Origin: Vreelandella halophila
GTDB lineage: Bacteria; Pseudomonadota; Gammaproteobacteria; Pseudomonadales; Oleiphilaceae
Assembly (NCBI RefSeq): GCF_019903425.1
Contig: NZ_JACHUZ010000011.1
Location: 191,141-255,140 of the forward strand
Reading direction: 5' to 3'
Length of the DNA stretch: 64,000 nt
Part shown: positions 22,368-32,077 of the stretch, one piece after another
How the letters are laid out: each line of letters opens with the position of its first letter
How positions within the stretch are numbered: position 1 is the stretch's first letter
Notes under the pieces: generated by a model
Database searches by the model: none
What the model was told of the DNA's origin: nothing
Seen by the model: the letters and a program-made list of their open reading frames with translations, nothing else
Program-made: the position numbers and the translations under genes

Positions 22368-23483
22368 TCAGCCGAGCATTTCTTCAGGGGAGGTGGCGTT
22401 CCGCCCCTGGCTTTGCGCCACCGGTACGCAGGTCAGTGCGCCATTCGCTATGTTCAGGCCATTGCGCAGGTTGGGATCCGCCCGCAAGGCTTCGCGCCAC
22501 CCCAGATCCGCAAGGCGAAGGACATGCGGCAGTGTGGCGTTGGTCAGAGCAAACGCGGAGGTCCTGGGAACGGCACCTGGCATGTTGGCCACGCAGTAGT
22601 GAACGACGCCGTCCACCAGGTAGGTGGGGTCAGCATGGGTCGTGGGCTGACTGGTCTCGAAGCAGCCGCCCTGGTCGATGGCAACATCCACTAACACCGC
22701 ACCGCTGTGCATACGACTCACCATATCCCTGGTAACAAGCTTGGGAGCGCCGGCTCCACTGACAAGGACAGCGCCGATCACCAGGTCACTGTCCAGAACA
22801 GCGCCCTCAAGACCGGTCCCTGTAGCATAGAGCGTTTTCAGGGCAGGGCCAAATTGATGGGACAGGCGCTCGAGAACCTCCGGACTGCGATCCAGGACCG
22901 TGACGTCCGCGCCCATACCGAGCGCGATCTGGATGGCATTCTGCCCCACCACGCCACCTCCAATAACGGTTACCCGAGCGGGCATTACACCGGGCACACC
23001 TCCCATAAGCAGGCCACGGCCACCGAATACACTCTCCAGAGCCTGTGCCCCGGCCTGGACGGACAGCCTGCCGGCTACCTGGGACATTGGGCGCAGAAGT
23101 GGCAGGCGCCCATGGTCATCCGTGACTGTTTCATAGGCGATACAGGTGGCGCCGGAATTCATGAGGGATTCGGTCAGCGCCCGGTCCGGTGCCAAATGGA
23201 GATAGGTGAACAGTATGTGCTGTGGCCCCAGCAGCTCACATTCACTGGGTTGGGGCTCTTTGACCTTAACGATGAGTTCCGCCGTGCTGAATACTGCCTC
23301 AGCATGGGGCAGGATATGAGCGCCTGCCTGCTGGTAGTGCTCGTCGCTGGCGCCAATACCCTGCCCGGCGCCGGTCTCCACGTACACGTGATGCCCGTGC
23401 GCTGCCAGTTCCCCTACGGCTTCTGGCGTCAGCCCAACCCGAAACTCCTGGCTCTTGATTTCCCTGGGAACCCCAATATACAT
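22368..23483 (-). CDS. ald: Alanine dehydrogenase
   Basis: The 371-aa enzyme interconverts L-alanine and pyruvate plus ammonia with NAD. It begins MYIGVPREIK, has LIVKVKEPQPSEC near residue 75 with the conserved catalytic lysine, a Rossmann motif VTVIGGGVVGQNA at about 170-182 and DVAIDQGGCFETSQPTTH at about 270. Length and motifs match the family fully. It heads a two-gene operon with the alanine symporter. A near-perfect palindrome lies 37 bases upstream of the ATG. Confidence 0.95.
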   Translation of the reverse strand: MYIGVPREIKSQEFRVGLTPEAVGELAAHGHHVYVETGAGQGIGASDEHYQQAGAHILPHAEAVFSTAELIVKVKEPQPSECELLGPQHILFTYLHLAPDRALTESLMNSGATCIAYETVTDDHGRLPLLRPMSQVAGRLSVQAGAQALESVFGGRGLLMGGVPGVMPARVTVIGGGVVGQNAIQIALGMGADVTVLDRSPEVLERLSHQFGPALKTLYATGTGLEGAVLDSDLVIGAVLVSGAGAPKLVTRDMVSRMHSGAVLVDVAIDQGGCFETSQPTTHADPTYLVDGVVHYCVANMPGAVPRTSAFALTNATLPHVLRLADLGWREALRADPNLRNGLNIANGALTCVPVAQSQGRNATSPEEMLG

Positions 23484-23519
23484 GTTGTCGCCCTCGGTTC
23501 TCTGGCATGGGAGCCTTCA

Positions 23520-23541
23520 TGCTAATGCGTTTGCATAAGCA
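23520..23541. promoter_or_regulatory. Palindromic candidate operator upstream of ald
   Basis: TGCTAATGC (23520-23528) and GCATAAGCA (23533-23541) form 9-base arms with one mismatch around GTTT. Lrp/AsnC-type regulators commonly control ald genes; the match to such a site is only by architecture. Confidence 0.4.
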
Positions 23542-23593
23542 ATGTCTCTGCCAAAAAACAAGCTTATAGCGGAGGGGAATGCAAGGAGTGCTG

Positions 23594-23622
23594 AAAAAAA
23601 GGAACCGGCGGGGGTTGCCGGT
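23594..23622 (-). terminator. Intrinsic terminator downstream of ychF
   Basis: On the minus strand a stem ACCGGC/GCCGGT (23604-23609 with 23617-23622) is followed by TCCTTTTTTT. It separates the rplY-pth-ychF group from ald. Confidence 0.75.
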
Positions 23623-23623
23623 A

Positions 23624-23657
23624 CCGGGTCTGGCAACGGGGGTGATGCCAGACCCGG
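23624..23657. other. Second hairpin between ychF and its terminator
   Basis: An 11-bp perfect stem (23624-23634 with 23647-23657) and 12-base loop, ten bases past the ychF stop and directly before the terminator. Probably adds to termination or protects the 3' end. Confidence 0.5.
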
Positions 23658-23666
23658 TGGGCAGAT

Positions 23667-24758
23667 CTAGACGTTGAAGCGGAAGTGGATCACGTCGCCG
23701 TCCTGGACGATGTATTCCTTGCCTTCCAATCGCCACTTGCCGGCTTCCTTGGCGCCGTGCTCGCCGTTGTAGGCGATGAAGTCCTCGTAGCTGACCACCT
23801 CGGCCCGGATGAAACCGCGCTCGAAGTCCGTGTGGATCACCCCGGCCGCCTGGGGAGCGGTGGAGCCTTTGGGGAAGGTCCAGGCGCGGACTTCCTTTGG
23901 ACCGGCGGTGAAGTAGGTCTCCAGCCCGAGGAGGTTGTAACCGGCGCGAATCACGCGGTCCAGGCCCGCTTCCTCCATGCCCATCTCGGCGAGGAATTCG
24001 GTTTTCTCCTCGTCCTCGAGCTCGGCGATCTCGGATTCGATTTTGTTGCAGATCGCAACCACGCCGGCGCCCTCGCGTTCGGCAATGGCATTGACGGCGT
24101 CCAGGTGCGGGTTGTTCTGGAAGCCGTCCTCGTTGACGTTGGCGATGTAGACCGTGGGCTTGGCCGTGAGCAGGTGCAGCTCGCGAATCAGGGCGTGATC
24201 GTCCTCGGACAGCTCCATGGAGCGTACCGGGTCACCCTGGTCGAGCACCGGCTTGATGCGCTCGAACAGTTCCAGTTGGGCCTTGGCGGTCTTGTCGCCA
24301 CCCTTGGCGGCGCGCTCGGTCTTCTTGGTGGTGTTCTCGATGGTGGCCAGGTCCGCCAGCGCCAGCTCGGTGTTGATCACCTCGATGTCCGTGGCCGGGT
24401 CGATGCTGTTGGAGACGTGCATGATGTCCTCGTCCTCAAAGCACCGAACCACATGGGCAATGGCTTCCGTCTCGCGGATGTTGGCCAGGAACTGGTTGCC
24501 CAGGCCTTCGCCCTTGGAGGCGCCGGAGACCAGGCCTGCGATATCGACGAATTCCATGGTGGTGGGAATGGTCTTTTCCGGCTTGACGATCTCCGCGATG
24601 CGATAGAGGCGCGGGTCGGGTACGGAAACCACGCCGGCGTTGGGCTCGATGGTGCAGAACGGGAAGTTCTCCGCGTCGATGCCCGCGCTGGTGAGTGCGT
24701 TGAAAAGCGTGGACTTACCCACGTTGGGCAGTCCGACGATGCCGCATTTGAATCCCAT
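23667..24758 (-). CDS. ychF: Redox-regulated ATPase YchF (OBG family)
   Basis: The 363-aa P-loop protein binds ribosomes and hydrolyses ATP. G1 [15 protein letters not shown] (about 8-22), G3 [20 protein letters not shown], the altered G4 NKIESEI that favours ATP, and a C-terminal TGS domain ending [13 protein letters not shown]. Full length. It follows pth on the same strand, the common pth-ychF pairing. Confidence 0.97.
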   Translation of the reverse strand: MGFKCGIVGLPNVGKSTLFNALTSAGIDAENFPFCTIEPNAGVVSVPDPRLYRIAEIVKPEKTIPTTMEFVDIAGLVSGASKGEGLGNQFLANIRETEAIAHVVRCFEDEDIMHVSNSIDPATDIEVINTELALADLATIENTTKKTERAAKGGDKTAKAQLELFERIKPVLDQGDPVRSMELSEDDHALIRELHLLTAKPTVYIANVNEDGFQNNPHLDAVNAIAEREGAGVVAICNKIESEIAELEDEEKTEFLAEMGMEEAGLDRVIRAGYNLLGLETYFTAGPKEVRAWTFPKGSTAPQAAGVIHTDFERGFIRAEVVSYEDFIAYNGEHGAKEAGKWRLEGKEYIVQDGDVIHFRFNV

Positions 24759-24796
24759 AGCCTGTGATCCCTAACGGAGTTCGTGATGAATGATGG

Positions 24797-25387
24797 TTAT
24801 TCGTGGCGGAACGCGTGCAGGCGGTTCATGGCCGCGCTCCAGTCCCCGCGGAGGGCGTCCGGCAGGGCGCGCACGGTCTCGTCCAGTGCCGCCTCGATCG
24901 CGTTCATTTCCCGCTTGCCGGCGTTGCTGAGCACGTAGTTGATGACCTGCTTGCTGTCGCCGGGGTGACCCACGCCCACGCGCAACCGGTGGAAGTCCGA
25001 ACTGCCGAGATGGCTGATGATGTCCCGCAGCCCGTTATGGCCACCATGGCCGCCGCCTTTCTTGAACCGTGCCGTGCCCGGAGGCAGGTCCAGCTCGTCA
25101 TGGGCGACCAGAATGGATTCAGGGGGGATACGGAAGAAATCACTCAGCGCCTTCAGGGAGCGGCCGCTGTGGTTCATGTAGGTCGTGGGGAAGAGCAGGT
25201 GGAGATCCTGCCCCTGCCAGATCACCTTGCTGTGGTAACCCAGGAACTTGCGCTCCTCGCGCAGGGGCTGCCCGGCTTCCCGGGCGAGCATCTCCACCAG
25301 CCAGGCCCCGGCATTGTGGCGGGTTCCGGCGTATTTGGGCCCGGGGTTGCCGAGCCCGGCAATGAGCCTGACCGCATCGGATGCCAT
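24797..25387 (-). CDS. pth: Peptidyl-tRNA hydrolase
   Basis: The 196-aa enzyme releases peptides from dropped-off peptidyl-tRNA. Catalytic elements: AGLGNPGPKYAGTRHNAGAW (His about 24), FPTTYMNHSGRS (Asn), VAHDELDLPPG (Asp) and GGGHGGHNGLRDI. Standard length. It lies between rplY (21 bases upstream) and ychF, a translation-related operon. Confidence 0.97.
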   Translation of the reverse strand: MASDAVRLIAGLGNPGPKYAGTRHNAGAWLVEMLAREAGQPLREERKFLGYHSKVIWQGQDLHLLFPTTYMNHSGRSLKALSDFFRIPPESILVAHDELDLPPGTARFKKGGGHGGHNGLRDIISHLGSSDFHRLRVGVGHPGDSKQVINYVLSNAGKREMNAIEAALDETVRALPDALRGDWSAAMNRLHAFRHE

Positions 25388-25408
25388 AGCGGGGCCTGAA
25401 AGGGCGGC

Positions 25409-26065
25409 TTAGTTCTCGCCGCCTTCCTCTTCGTCGCTGTCGTCGGAGCTGCCGCCGCCGTTTTCCTCGGCCTTCTTGCCCTTGGGCTTGTGCACGGAGA
25501 CAACCGGCTGGTCGTGGTCTTCGCCATGCTGCAGGGCAACGATCTCAACGCCCTTGGGCAGCTTGAGGTCCGACAGGTGTACGATCTGCTCGAGTTCCAC
25601 CTTGGTCATGTCCACTTCGAGGTATTCGGGCAGGTCGTCCGGCAGACAGGTCACTTCGACTTCCATGGCGTCGTGGGAGACGACACCGCCCTCAAGCTTG
25701 ATGGCAGGCGCACTTTCCTCGTTGAGGAAGTGGACCGGGACCGTGACGTTGATCTTGTGACCTTTTTCAACGCGCTGGAAGTCGGCGTGGGTCAGGATCG
25801 GCTTGTAGGGATGACGCTGCAGATCCTTGATGATCACGTCTTCCTTTTTGCCGTCGATGCTCAGGGAAATGATGTGCGTGAAGAAGGCTTCGTTCTCGAT
25901 CGCCTTTTTCAGGTCATTGTGCCAGAGCGTGATCGGCATCGGCTCCTTGCCTTCACCGCCGTAGACGATGGCCGGGATCTTGCGCTCAACGCGACGCAGG
26001 CGGCGGCTCGCACCCTTCCCTTTGACGTCGCGCTGGAATGCTTCAAGTTCAAATGCTTGTGCCAT
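25409..26065 (-). CDS. rplY: Ribosomal protein bL25 (Ctc/TL5 long form)
   Basis: Binds 5S rRNA in the large subunit. The 218-aa protein has the N-terminal L25 domain (KGASRRLRRVERKIPAIVYG, about 15-34) and the C-terminal TL5 beta domain (about 95-185), so it is the long form and not the 94-aa E. coli type. A very acidic tail (DDSDEEEGGEN) follows. Confidence 0.96.
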   Translation of the reverse strand: MAQAFELEAFQRDVKGKGASRRLRRVERKIPAIVYGGEGKEPMPITLWHNDLKKAIENEAFFTHIISLSIDGKKEDVIIKDLQRHPYKPILTHADFQRVEKGHKINVTVPVHFLNEESAPAIKLEGGVVSHDAMEVEVTCLPDDLPEYLEVDMTKVELEQIVHLSDLKLPKGVEIVALQHGEDHDQPVVSVHKPKGKKAEENGGGSSDDSDEEEGGEN

Positions 26066-26179
26066 GGTTCCTCCTGGGCATCCACGGGGCCCGCGACCAG
26101 GCTCTGGTCCGTGGACGGTTCGAATCGGCCCTTTTGGGCCTGTTAACAGTCAATAACGCCGTACGACCACGGCACCGAA

Positions 26180-27136
26180 TCACTCGATGTTGTAGTCGAA
26201 CATGGCGCTGATGGATTCCTCGTTGCAGACCCGGCGAATGGACTCCGCGAGCAGGCCCGACATATCGAGGGAGCGGATTTTACCACACTCAGCGCCTTTG
26301 TCACTCAGCGGGATGGTATCCGTGACGACGAGCTCATCCAGCTGGGAAGCCTGGATGTTGTCGATGGCGGGACCCGAGAGGACCGGGTGCACGATGTAGG
26401 AGCGCACACTGGTGGCGCCGTGCTCCTTGAGGGCGTTGGCGGCCTTGCACAGGGTGCCGGCGGTATCGACGATGTCGTCGACCAGGATGCAGGTCTTGTC
26501 CTTCACATCACCGATGATGTGCATGACCTGTGAGTCGTTGGCACGCGGGCGGCGCTTGTCGATGATCGCCAGGTCTGCATCCAGCAGCTTGGCGATGGCG
26601 CGGGCCCGGACCACGCCGCCGACGTCCGGCGAGACGATCACGTAGTCCTCGTTGATGTGCTGGCGTTCAATGTCGTCCAGCAGCACCGGCGTGGCGTAGA
26701 TGTTATCCACCGGAATGTCGAAGAAGCCCTGGATCTGGTCCGCGTGCAGGTCGACGGTCAGAACGCGGTCGATACCAGCGCTGGTGACCATGTCCGCGAC
26801 GAGCTTGGCGGTGATGGAGACGCGGCTGGAACGCGGGCGGCGATCCTGGCGCGCGTACCCGAAGTAGGGCACAACGGCCGTGATGCGTGCCGCCGAGGCG
26901 CGACGCAGGGCATCCACCATGACCAGCAGTTCCATCAGGTTGTCGTTGGTCGGGGCGCAGGTGGACTGCAGGATGAAGACGTCACGGCCACGTACATTCT
27001 CGTTGAGTTCGACCGTGGTTTCGCCATCACTGAACTTCGCGACGGTGGCGTCACCGAGCGGGATATTCAGGCGTTTTGAGACATTGCGGGCCAGTCGGGG
27101 ATTGGCATTCCCCGCGAACACCATCAGGTTGGACAC
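26180..27136 (-). CDS. prs: Ribose-phosphate pyrophosphokinase
   Basis: Makes PRPP from ribose-5-phosphate and ATP for nucleotide, His and Trp synthesis. The 318-aa protein has [35 protein letters not shown] and the PRPP loop [14 protein letters not shown] chose the GTG at 27136: GAGG stands nine bases upstream, and it gives four residues before [10 protein letters not shown] as in E. coli Prs; the ATG at 27124 lacks a ribosome site, and longer readings run through tRNA-Gln. Confidence 0.96.
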   Translation of the reverse strand: MSNLMVFAGNANPRLARNVSKRLNIPLGDATVAKFSDGETTVELNENVRGRDVFILQSTCAPTNDNLMELLVMVDALRRASAARITAVVPYFGYARQDRRPRSSRVSITAKLVADMVTSAGIDRVLTVDLHADQIQGFFDIPVDNIYATPVLLDDIERQHINEDYVIVSPDVGGVVRARAIAKLLDADLAIIDKRRPRANDSQVMHIIGDVKDKTCILVDDIVDTAGTLCKAANALKEHGATSVRSYIVHPVLSGPAIDNIQASQLDELVVTDTIPLSDKGAECGKIRSLDMSGLLAESIRRVCNEESISAMFDYNIE

Positions 27137-27191
27137 GATTGAATCCCTCTGCGGTTCGTCTGAGCGTTCGTGCGGTTCGGAAGGGGGAAGA

Positions 27192-27266
27192 TGGCTGGGG
27201 TGGCAGGATTCGAACCTGCGAATGACGGGATCAAAACCCGCTGCCTTACCACTTGGCGACACCCCA
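27192..27266 (-). tRNA. tRNA-Gln (UUG)
   Basis: A 75-base cloverleaf with encoded CCA; anticodon TTG in the loop after CGGGT. Lies between ispE and prs on the same strand, as in many gammaproteobacteria. Confidence 0.96.
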
Positions 27267-27285
27267 TCTGATCGTTTATACGGCA

Positions 27286-28134
27286 TCAATCCAGTTCACC
27301 CAGTTGCGTGTACAGTGGAGACCGGTTTCTGCTCTGGGCGATGAAACCGTTGATGCCTGAGGGTTTCTCCGCGTGTGCGTCAATGGCTGCGGATTGTGTC
27401 TCGAAAGGACAGAAAACGCAACCCCCTGTGCCCGTGAGCCGGGCTTCGCCGTATTGGCCAAGCCATTCAAGGGCCTGGTCCACGGCCGGGTAGAGCTGAC
27501 GCACAATGGGTTCGCAATCGTTGCGGAACCCGTCGCTACCCTCAAAAGCGGTGCGTATTCTGCGTCTCGGGGTGTCCCGTGTCAAGTCGGGATGGCTAAA
27601 GATTCGGGCGGTACTGACCTCCACCTCCGGCACCAGCACGAGATACCAGCGTTCCGGCGGCAGAACCGGGGTGAGCTGCTCGCCCACGCCTTCGCCCCAG
27701 GCGGCAACACCATGGATGAACACGGGCACGTCGGCCCCCAGCTCCAGACCCAGTGTGGCCAGTTGCGGCCGGCTCAGGCCGGTCTCCCAGAGATGGTTGA
27801 GGCCCACCAGGGCGGTGGCCGCATCGGAGCTCCCGCCACCCAGGCCGCCGCCGGTAGGCAGGATCTTGGTCAGCTCGATATCCGCACCCAGGCCGGTGCC
27901 GGCGCGTGCCCGGAGGTGTTCTGCGGCGCGCGTGATGAGGTTGTCGCCGGGTGGCAGCCACTCCGGCCCGTGGACCTGGATACGACCGTCACTGCGGGGG
28001 GTGATCCGCAGCCGGTCGCTGTGGTCCAGGAACTGGAATAGGGTCTGGAGCTCGTGATAGCCGTCATCCCGGCGTCCGGTGATGTGCAGGAAGAGGTTGA
28101 GTTTGGCCGGAGCCGGCAGGTCCAGGGTGTTCAT
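27286..28134 (-). CDS. ispE: 4-diphosphocytidyl-2-C-methyl-D-erythritol kinase
   Basis: GHMP kinase of the MEP isoprenoid pathway, 282 aa. Begins with [21 protein letters not shown] and has the ATP loop [17 protein letters not shown] (about 95-111) and the C-terminal LTGTGGCVF. The ATG at 28134 overlaps the lolB stop (ATGA); the longer start at 28152 is not needed. tRNA-Gln and prs follow. Confidence 0.96.
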   Translation of the reverse strand: MNTLDLPAPAKLNLFLHITGRRDDGYHELQTLFQFLDHSDRLRITPRSDGRIQVHGPEWLPPGDNLITRAAEHLRARAGTGLGADIELTKILPTGGGLGGGSSDAATALVGLNHLWETGLSRPQLATLGLELGADVPVFIHGVAAWGEGVGEQLTPVLPPERWYLVLVPEVEVSTARIFSHPDLTRDTPRRRIRTAFEGSDGFRNDCEPIVRQLYPAVDQALEWLGQYGEARLTGTGGCVFCPFETQSAAIDAHAEKPSGINGFIAQSRNRSPLYTQLGELD

Positions 28135-28766
28135 CCGGGGGCAGGGTTCCACTGGGTGATGACCAGCCGCAGCCGCAGTTCGTCGCGGGTCGCCGTGAGG
28201 CTGTGAGGCACCTCTTCCACGCCGGCCAGGGTGGCGTAGTTGCCGTAGTGGATCTCCCAGCCCCGCTGGCGCAGGTGGCTGATCCGGCCCTGTTCATCGA
28301 AGAATATGTCGGAAGGGCTGTCCTGCAGGGGCAGGCCACGTACCCAGACGTACAGCGCTTCGACCGGCAGTGACCATCCCAGGGTCTTGCGGATCAGGGC
28401 GTCCGGATCGTCGGAAAGGTACTGCTGGCCATCGGAGTCCGTAATGGTCAGGAAGGTGGGGGAGCCTTCCAGGCGGACGCTGCCCATGCCCATGAAGGCG
28501 GAAGACATCTCGATCAGGAACTGATCGCCGTTCTGGACCCACTCGCGGATGACCGCGGAGTCGTTGCCCTGCTCATGGCGCACGGCCACCTTGCCCTGGA
28601 GGGTCCACTGGTTGAGGTCGCGCAGTTCGGCCTGGCGGGCCTGCCAGCCTTCCGGTTGTTGGCGGGTCAGGCTGTCATCAGGGGCTGGCGCCGGGGGCGC
28701 GGTCATACAGCCATGGAGCAGAAGCCCCAGGACCGCCATCCCGAGCAGGCGTGGGGCCCGTTTCAT
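28131..28766 (-). CDS. lolB: Outer-membrane lipoprotein receptor LolB
   Basis: Inserts lipoproteins carried by LolA into the outer membrane. The 211-aa precursor has a lipobox LLHGC (cysteine at residue 20) and the LolB pattern: QWTLQGKVAVRH, LIEMSSAFMGMGSVRLEG and WSLPVEALYVWVRGLP. Full length. It overlaps both the TPR gene upstream and ispE downstream by four bases. Confidence 0.94.
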   Translation of the reverse strand: MKRAPRLLGMAVLGLLLHGCMTAPPAPAPDDSLTRQQPEGWQARQAELRDLNQWTLQGKVAVRHEQGNDSAVIREWVQNGDQFLIEMSSAFMGMGSVRLEGSPTFLTITDSDGQQYLSDDPDALIRKTLGWSLPVEALYVWVRGLPLQDSPSDIFFDEQGRISHLRQRGWEIHYGNYATLAGVEEVPHSLTATRDELRLRLVITQWNPAPG

Positions 28767-30583
28767 TGCAGCGCCTCCGGGTCGAGATCCAGTTCCTCAA
28801 GGATCTCGAGGAGCGGCTTCAGTGCCTCCGTGCTTTCCGTCTCCTCCAGGGTGCGGCGCCACAGGGTGCGCGCTTCTTCCCGGCGGTCCACCGCCCATAG
28901 CACCCGACCGAGGTGGGCCGCGATCTCCGGGTCCTGGAGGCGTTCATAGGCTTTGCCCAGATACTCCAGGGCTTCCTCATGCTGGCCCCGGTGGTAGTGG
29001 ATCCAGCCGGCGCTGTCGAGGATGGCCGGATTGTCCGGATCCAGTTCAAGCGCCTGCATGATCAGCTTTTCCGCCTCGTCATAGCGTTTGGTGTGCACGG
29101 TCAGGGTGTAGCCCAGTGCGTTCAGGGCCACGGCATTTTCTGGCTCGGCTTCGAGCACCTGACGGAGGTCGGATTCCATGCCTTCAATGTCACCGGTGCG
29201 CTCGCGCAGCATGGCGCGAGTGTAACGGATCTCGGTGTTGTCCGGGTTCTGTTCGAGGGCATTACTGGCAACGCCCAGAGCCTTCTCCGGGCTGCCGAGA
29301 TCCAGCAGGAGGTTGATCTCCATCTGCCATAGTCGGGCGCTCTGGTCCGGCAGTTGCGAGCGGAGGTTCTCCAGGTTGCTGCGCACCGCCCCCAGCTCAC
29401 CCTGATCGGCCCGGATGTAGCTGGCTCGGGCCAGCGCCTGGAAGAAATGGTTGCCGCCCTCCACCTGGGCGTAGTGGTGCAGCGCCTCGTTGGGGGTGTC
29501 GCGCTGGTCCGCGAGCCGGCCCAGGTAGAAGTGCGCCTGATTGGTGTGAACCCCTTCGGTAAGGAGTTCATTGAGGAGGGTCTCGGCGGTGTCCGGGTGA
29601 TCGTTCTCCAGTGCCACCAGCGCCCGAGAGAGTTTGAGGCCGGTGGCTTCAGGGAAGCGCCCCATCAGTGCCTCGAATTCATCCTCCGCGGCCTGCAGCT
29701 TACCTTCGTTGACCAGGACGCGGGCGTAGAGCGTGCCCAGGCGGCGGTTGTCCGGGAAGCGCCGGGCCTGCTCGCGCAGGTAGTCGATGGCCTCTTCGCC
29801 CCGGTCCAGGTCATAGAGGAGCTTGCCCTTGAGGGTGACGGCGGGCTGGTAGTTGCTCTCTTTCGCCAGCAGTGATTCCGTCAACTCCAGGGCGCGTTCG
29901 CTGTTGCCGGTGTTGTCGTTGAGCAGCGCCAGGCTGTAGGTGATGCCGCTGGCGTCGGGGTGACGTTCGTGCATGCGCCCGTAGAGCTCCAGCATCTGTT
30001 GCTGCTGCTCGGCCGGGAGCGCGCGTGCCTGGTTGGCGAGGGTGTCGAACTGGGCTTCGCCGCCCTGTTCATGGAGCTTCTCCAGGTAGGCCAGTGCCTG
30101 CTCCAGGTTGCCCTCGCGCAGTTCTGCCAGTGCCGCAATGCGCAGAGCCTGGGGGTGGTCGGGTTCCTTCTTGAGCCAGACTTCGGCGATCTGGCGTTGG
30201 GCATTGGTGGCATCCAGGGCCTGAGCGATCTGCATGGCACGGCGGATGACTGCAGGGTCCTGGGTGTCGGCGGCGGACTGGGCGTAGTTCATTAGCGTGA
30301 CGTCGTAGCGGCCGCGCTGGGCGGCCAGCTCCGCGCTCAGTAGGGCAAAGAGTACATCCGGTGGGAAATCCCGGTACTCGATCTCCTCGGAGTCCATGAC
30401 CGCGGATTCCACGGATTCCTCTGTGGTCCCATCAGTATCACCAGTACCACTGCCGGAGGAGTCGGCGGGTTGCTCTTCGCGGGAAGTGTCCCCCTCTCCG
30501 GGATCGGTGGCCAGGCCGGAGCAGCCCCCGAGGATGAGGGTCAGTGCAAGGGCGGGGACATGGAACCAGGCGAGTTTCTGCAT
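28763..30583 (-). CDS. TPR-repeat lipoprotein
   Basis: The 606-aa protein starts at ATG 30583, giving a lipoprotein signal (LALTLILGGCSG, cysteine at residue 19); longer readings would bury the signal. After a Glu/Ser/Thr-rich linker come many tetratricopeptide units from about residue 65 to the end (for example YDEAEKLIMQALELDPDNPA and HYHRGQHEEALEYLGKAYER). Such TPR lipoproteins next to lolB are common in gammaproteobacteria and probably scaffold envelope assembly. No enzymatic domain is seen. Confidence 0.88.
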   Translation of the reverse strand: MQKLAWFHVPALALTLILGGCSGLATDPGEGDTSREEQPADSSGSGTGDTDGTTEESVESAVMDSEEIEYRDFPPDVLFALLSAELAAQRGRYDVTLMNYAQSAADTQDPAVIRRAMQIAQALDATNAQRQIAEVWLKKEPDHPQALRIAALAELREGNLEQALAYLEKLHEQGGEAQFDTLANQARALPAEQQQQMLELYGRMHERHPDASGITYSLALLNDNTGNSERALELTESLLAKESNYQPAVTLKGKLLYDLDRGEEAIDYLREQARRFPDNRRLGTLYARVLVNEGKLQAAEDEFEALMGRFPEATGLKLSRALVALENDHPDTAETLLNELLTEGVHTNQAHFYLGRLADQRDTPNEALHHYAQVEGGNHFFQALARASYIRADQGELGAVRSNLENLRSQLPDQSARLWQMEINLLLDLGSPEKALGVASNALEQNPDNTEIRYTRAMLRERTGDIEGMESDLRQVLEAEPENAVALNALGYTLTVHTKRYDEAEKLIMQALELDPDNPAILDSAGWIHYHRGQHEEALEYLGKAYERLQDPEIAAHLGRVLWAVDRREEARTLWRRTLEETESTEALKPLLEILEELDLDPEALQ

Positions 30584-30727
30584 CTCTAATCCACTGCGGT
30601 GAAAGGCTTCCAATAATGGCACAGCCCGGCCTCTACGCCCAAGTGCGTACAGGTGCATCAGTAGCACTCAGGCCCGTCGATCGTTACACTAGGCAGCGTA
30701 CATTCAGAGGGGGCTGAATACCAGTCT

Positions 30728-32077
30728 ATGGCGTTGTGGGTCCTGGGCATAAACCACCGCACGGCAAGTGTGGAAAAGCGCGAGCGCGTGTCCTTTCCGG
30801 AGAGTGAAATGGCACCGGCGCTGCAGAATGCGTTGCAGCTCCCTGGTGTTCATGAACTTGCGGTCATGTCCACCTGCAACCGCACCGAGTTCTACGTGGT
30901 CGGCGATGAGCACATCAACCGCCAGTCACTGGTGGAGTGGTGGGGCGCCTGGCTGGACGTGGAGCCGAGCAGCTTTGATGAATGCGTCTACCTCCACGAG
31001 GAACAGCACGCGGCCCAGCATGTGATGCGGGTCGCCTGTGGGCTGGATTCCATGGTGCTGGGCGAGCCCCAGGTGCTGGGCCAGCTCAAGGAGGCCTATA
31101 ACCAGGCCTACGCCGCCGGCACCACGGGCACTATCCTCTCCCGCCTGTTCGAGCATGCCTTCTCCGTGGCCAAACGGGTGCGCACCGATACCGCCATTGG
31201 CGAGAACCCGGTATCCGTGGCTTACGCGGCGGTGTCCATGTCGCGCCATATTTTTTCCGACATGCGCCGCAAGTCGGCCCTGCTGATCGGCGCCGGTGAG
31301 ACCATGGAGCTTGTGGCGCAGCATCTGTCCCAGGCCGGTATTCGCGATCTGACCGTGGCCAACCGGTCCATCGAGCGGGCCGAACAGCTGGCATCACGCT
31401 TTGAGGGCAGGGCGGTTTCACTGTCTGCTGTGCCGGATGAGCTTCCGGGCGCGGATATCGTGATCGCCTCCACCGGCAGCCAGCTGCCCATTCTGGGCAA
31501 GGGCGCGGTGGAGCATGCGATCCGCCGGCGCAAGCACAAGCCCATTTTCATGGTGGATCTGGCCGTACCCCGGGACATTGAACCGGAGGTGGGCGAACTG
31601 GATGACATCTTCCTCTACACCGTGGACGACCTGCACAGCGTGATCGAGGAGAACCGGCGCTCCCGCGAAGGGGCGGCGCAGGAGGCAGAGCACCTGGTAC
31701 AGGAGGGCGCCTCCGAGTTCATGTATCAGCTGCGGGCCCTGGATGCCGTGGCCACGCTCAAACAGTTCCGTGGCGAGGTGGAGTCGGTGCGTGACGCGGA
31801 GCTGGATAAGGCTCTGCGCTCACTGGCCTCCGGGGGCGACCCTGAAACCCTGCTGCGCAGCATGGCGCGGACACTGACCAACAAGTTCCTGCACCATCCC
31901 ACCGTCCAGGTGCGCAAGGCCACCGCCGAAGGGCGTGTCGAGGTGACCGACTGGCTGCGCGAGCTCCACGGCATGGAGCCCATCTCCGGGGAGACCGAGA
32001 ACGCCGGTACTGGTGACGGCTCATCACAGAGCGCATCTGTTCCCTCAACCGAGTCCAGCACCCGGAACCCATCATGA
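30728..32077 (+). CDS. hemA: Glutamyl-tRNA reductase
   Basis: First step of tetrapyrrole synthesis from glutamyl-tRNA. The 449-aa enzyme has [15 protein letters not shown], the catalytic cysteine in [11 protein letters not shown] (about residue 50), [17 protein letters not shown] for NADPH and a C-terminal dimerisation domain; the last 35 residues are a Ser/Thr tail. It is divergent from the TPR gene and overlaps prfA by four bases. A TACACT hexamer about 35 bases upstream may be its -10. Confidence 0.97.
   Translation: MALWVLGINHRTASVEKRERVSFPESEMAPALQNALQLPGVHELAVMSTCNRTEFYVVGDEHINRQSLVEWWGAWLDVEPSSFDECVYLHEEQHAAQHVMRVACGLDSMVLGEPQVLGQLKEAYNQAYAAGTTGTILSRLFEHAFSVAKRVRTDTAIGENPVSVAYAAVSMSRHIFSDMRRKSALLIGAGETMELVAQHLSQAGIRDLTVANRSIERAEQLASRFEGRAVSLSAVPDELPGADIVIASTGSQLPILGKGAVEHAIRRRKHKPIFMVDLAVPRDIEPEVGELDDIFLYTVDDLHSVIEENRRSREGAAQEAEHLVQEGASEFMYQLRALDAVATLKQFRGEVESVRDAELDKALRSLASGGDPETLLRSMARTLTNKFLHHPTVQVRKATAEGRVEVTDWLRELHGMEPISGETENAGTGDGSSQSASVPSTESSTRNPS

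Noticed and set aside
26125..26145. Short GGCCC/GGGCC stem as terminator of prs
   Set aside because: Only five base pairs and no T-run on the minus strand; prs and rplY may be co-transcribed.
27137..27289. N-terminal extension of Prs
   Set aside because: It would read through the antisense of tRNA-Gln; the GTG at 27136 has a ribosome site and matches the family start.
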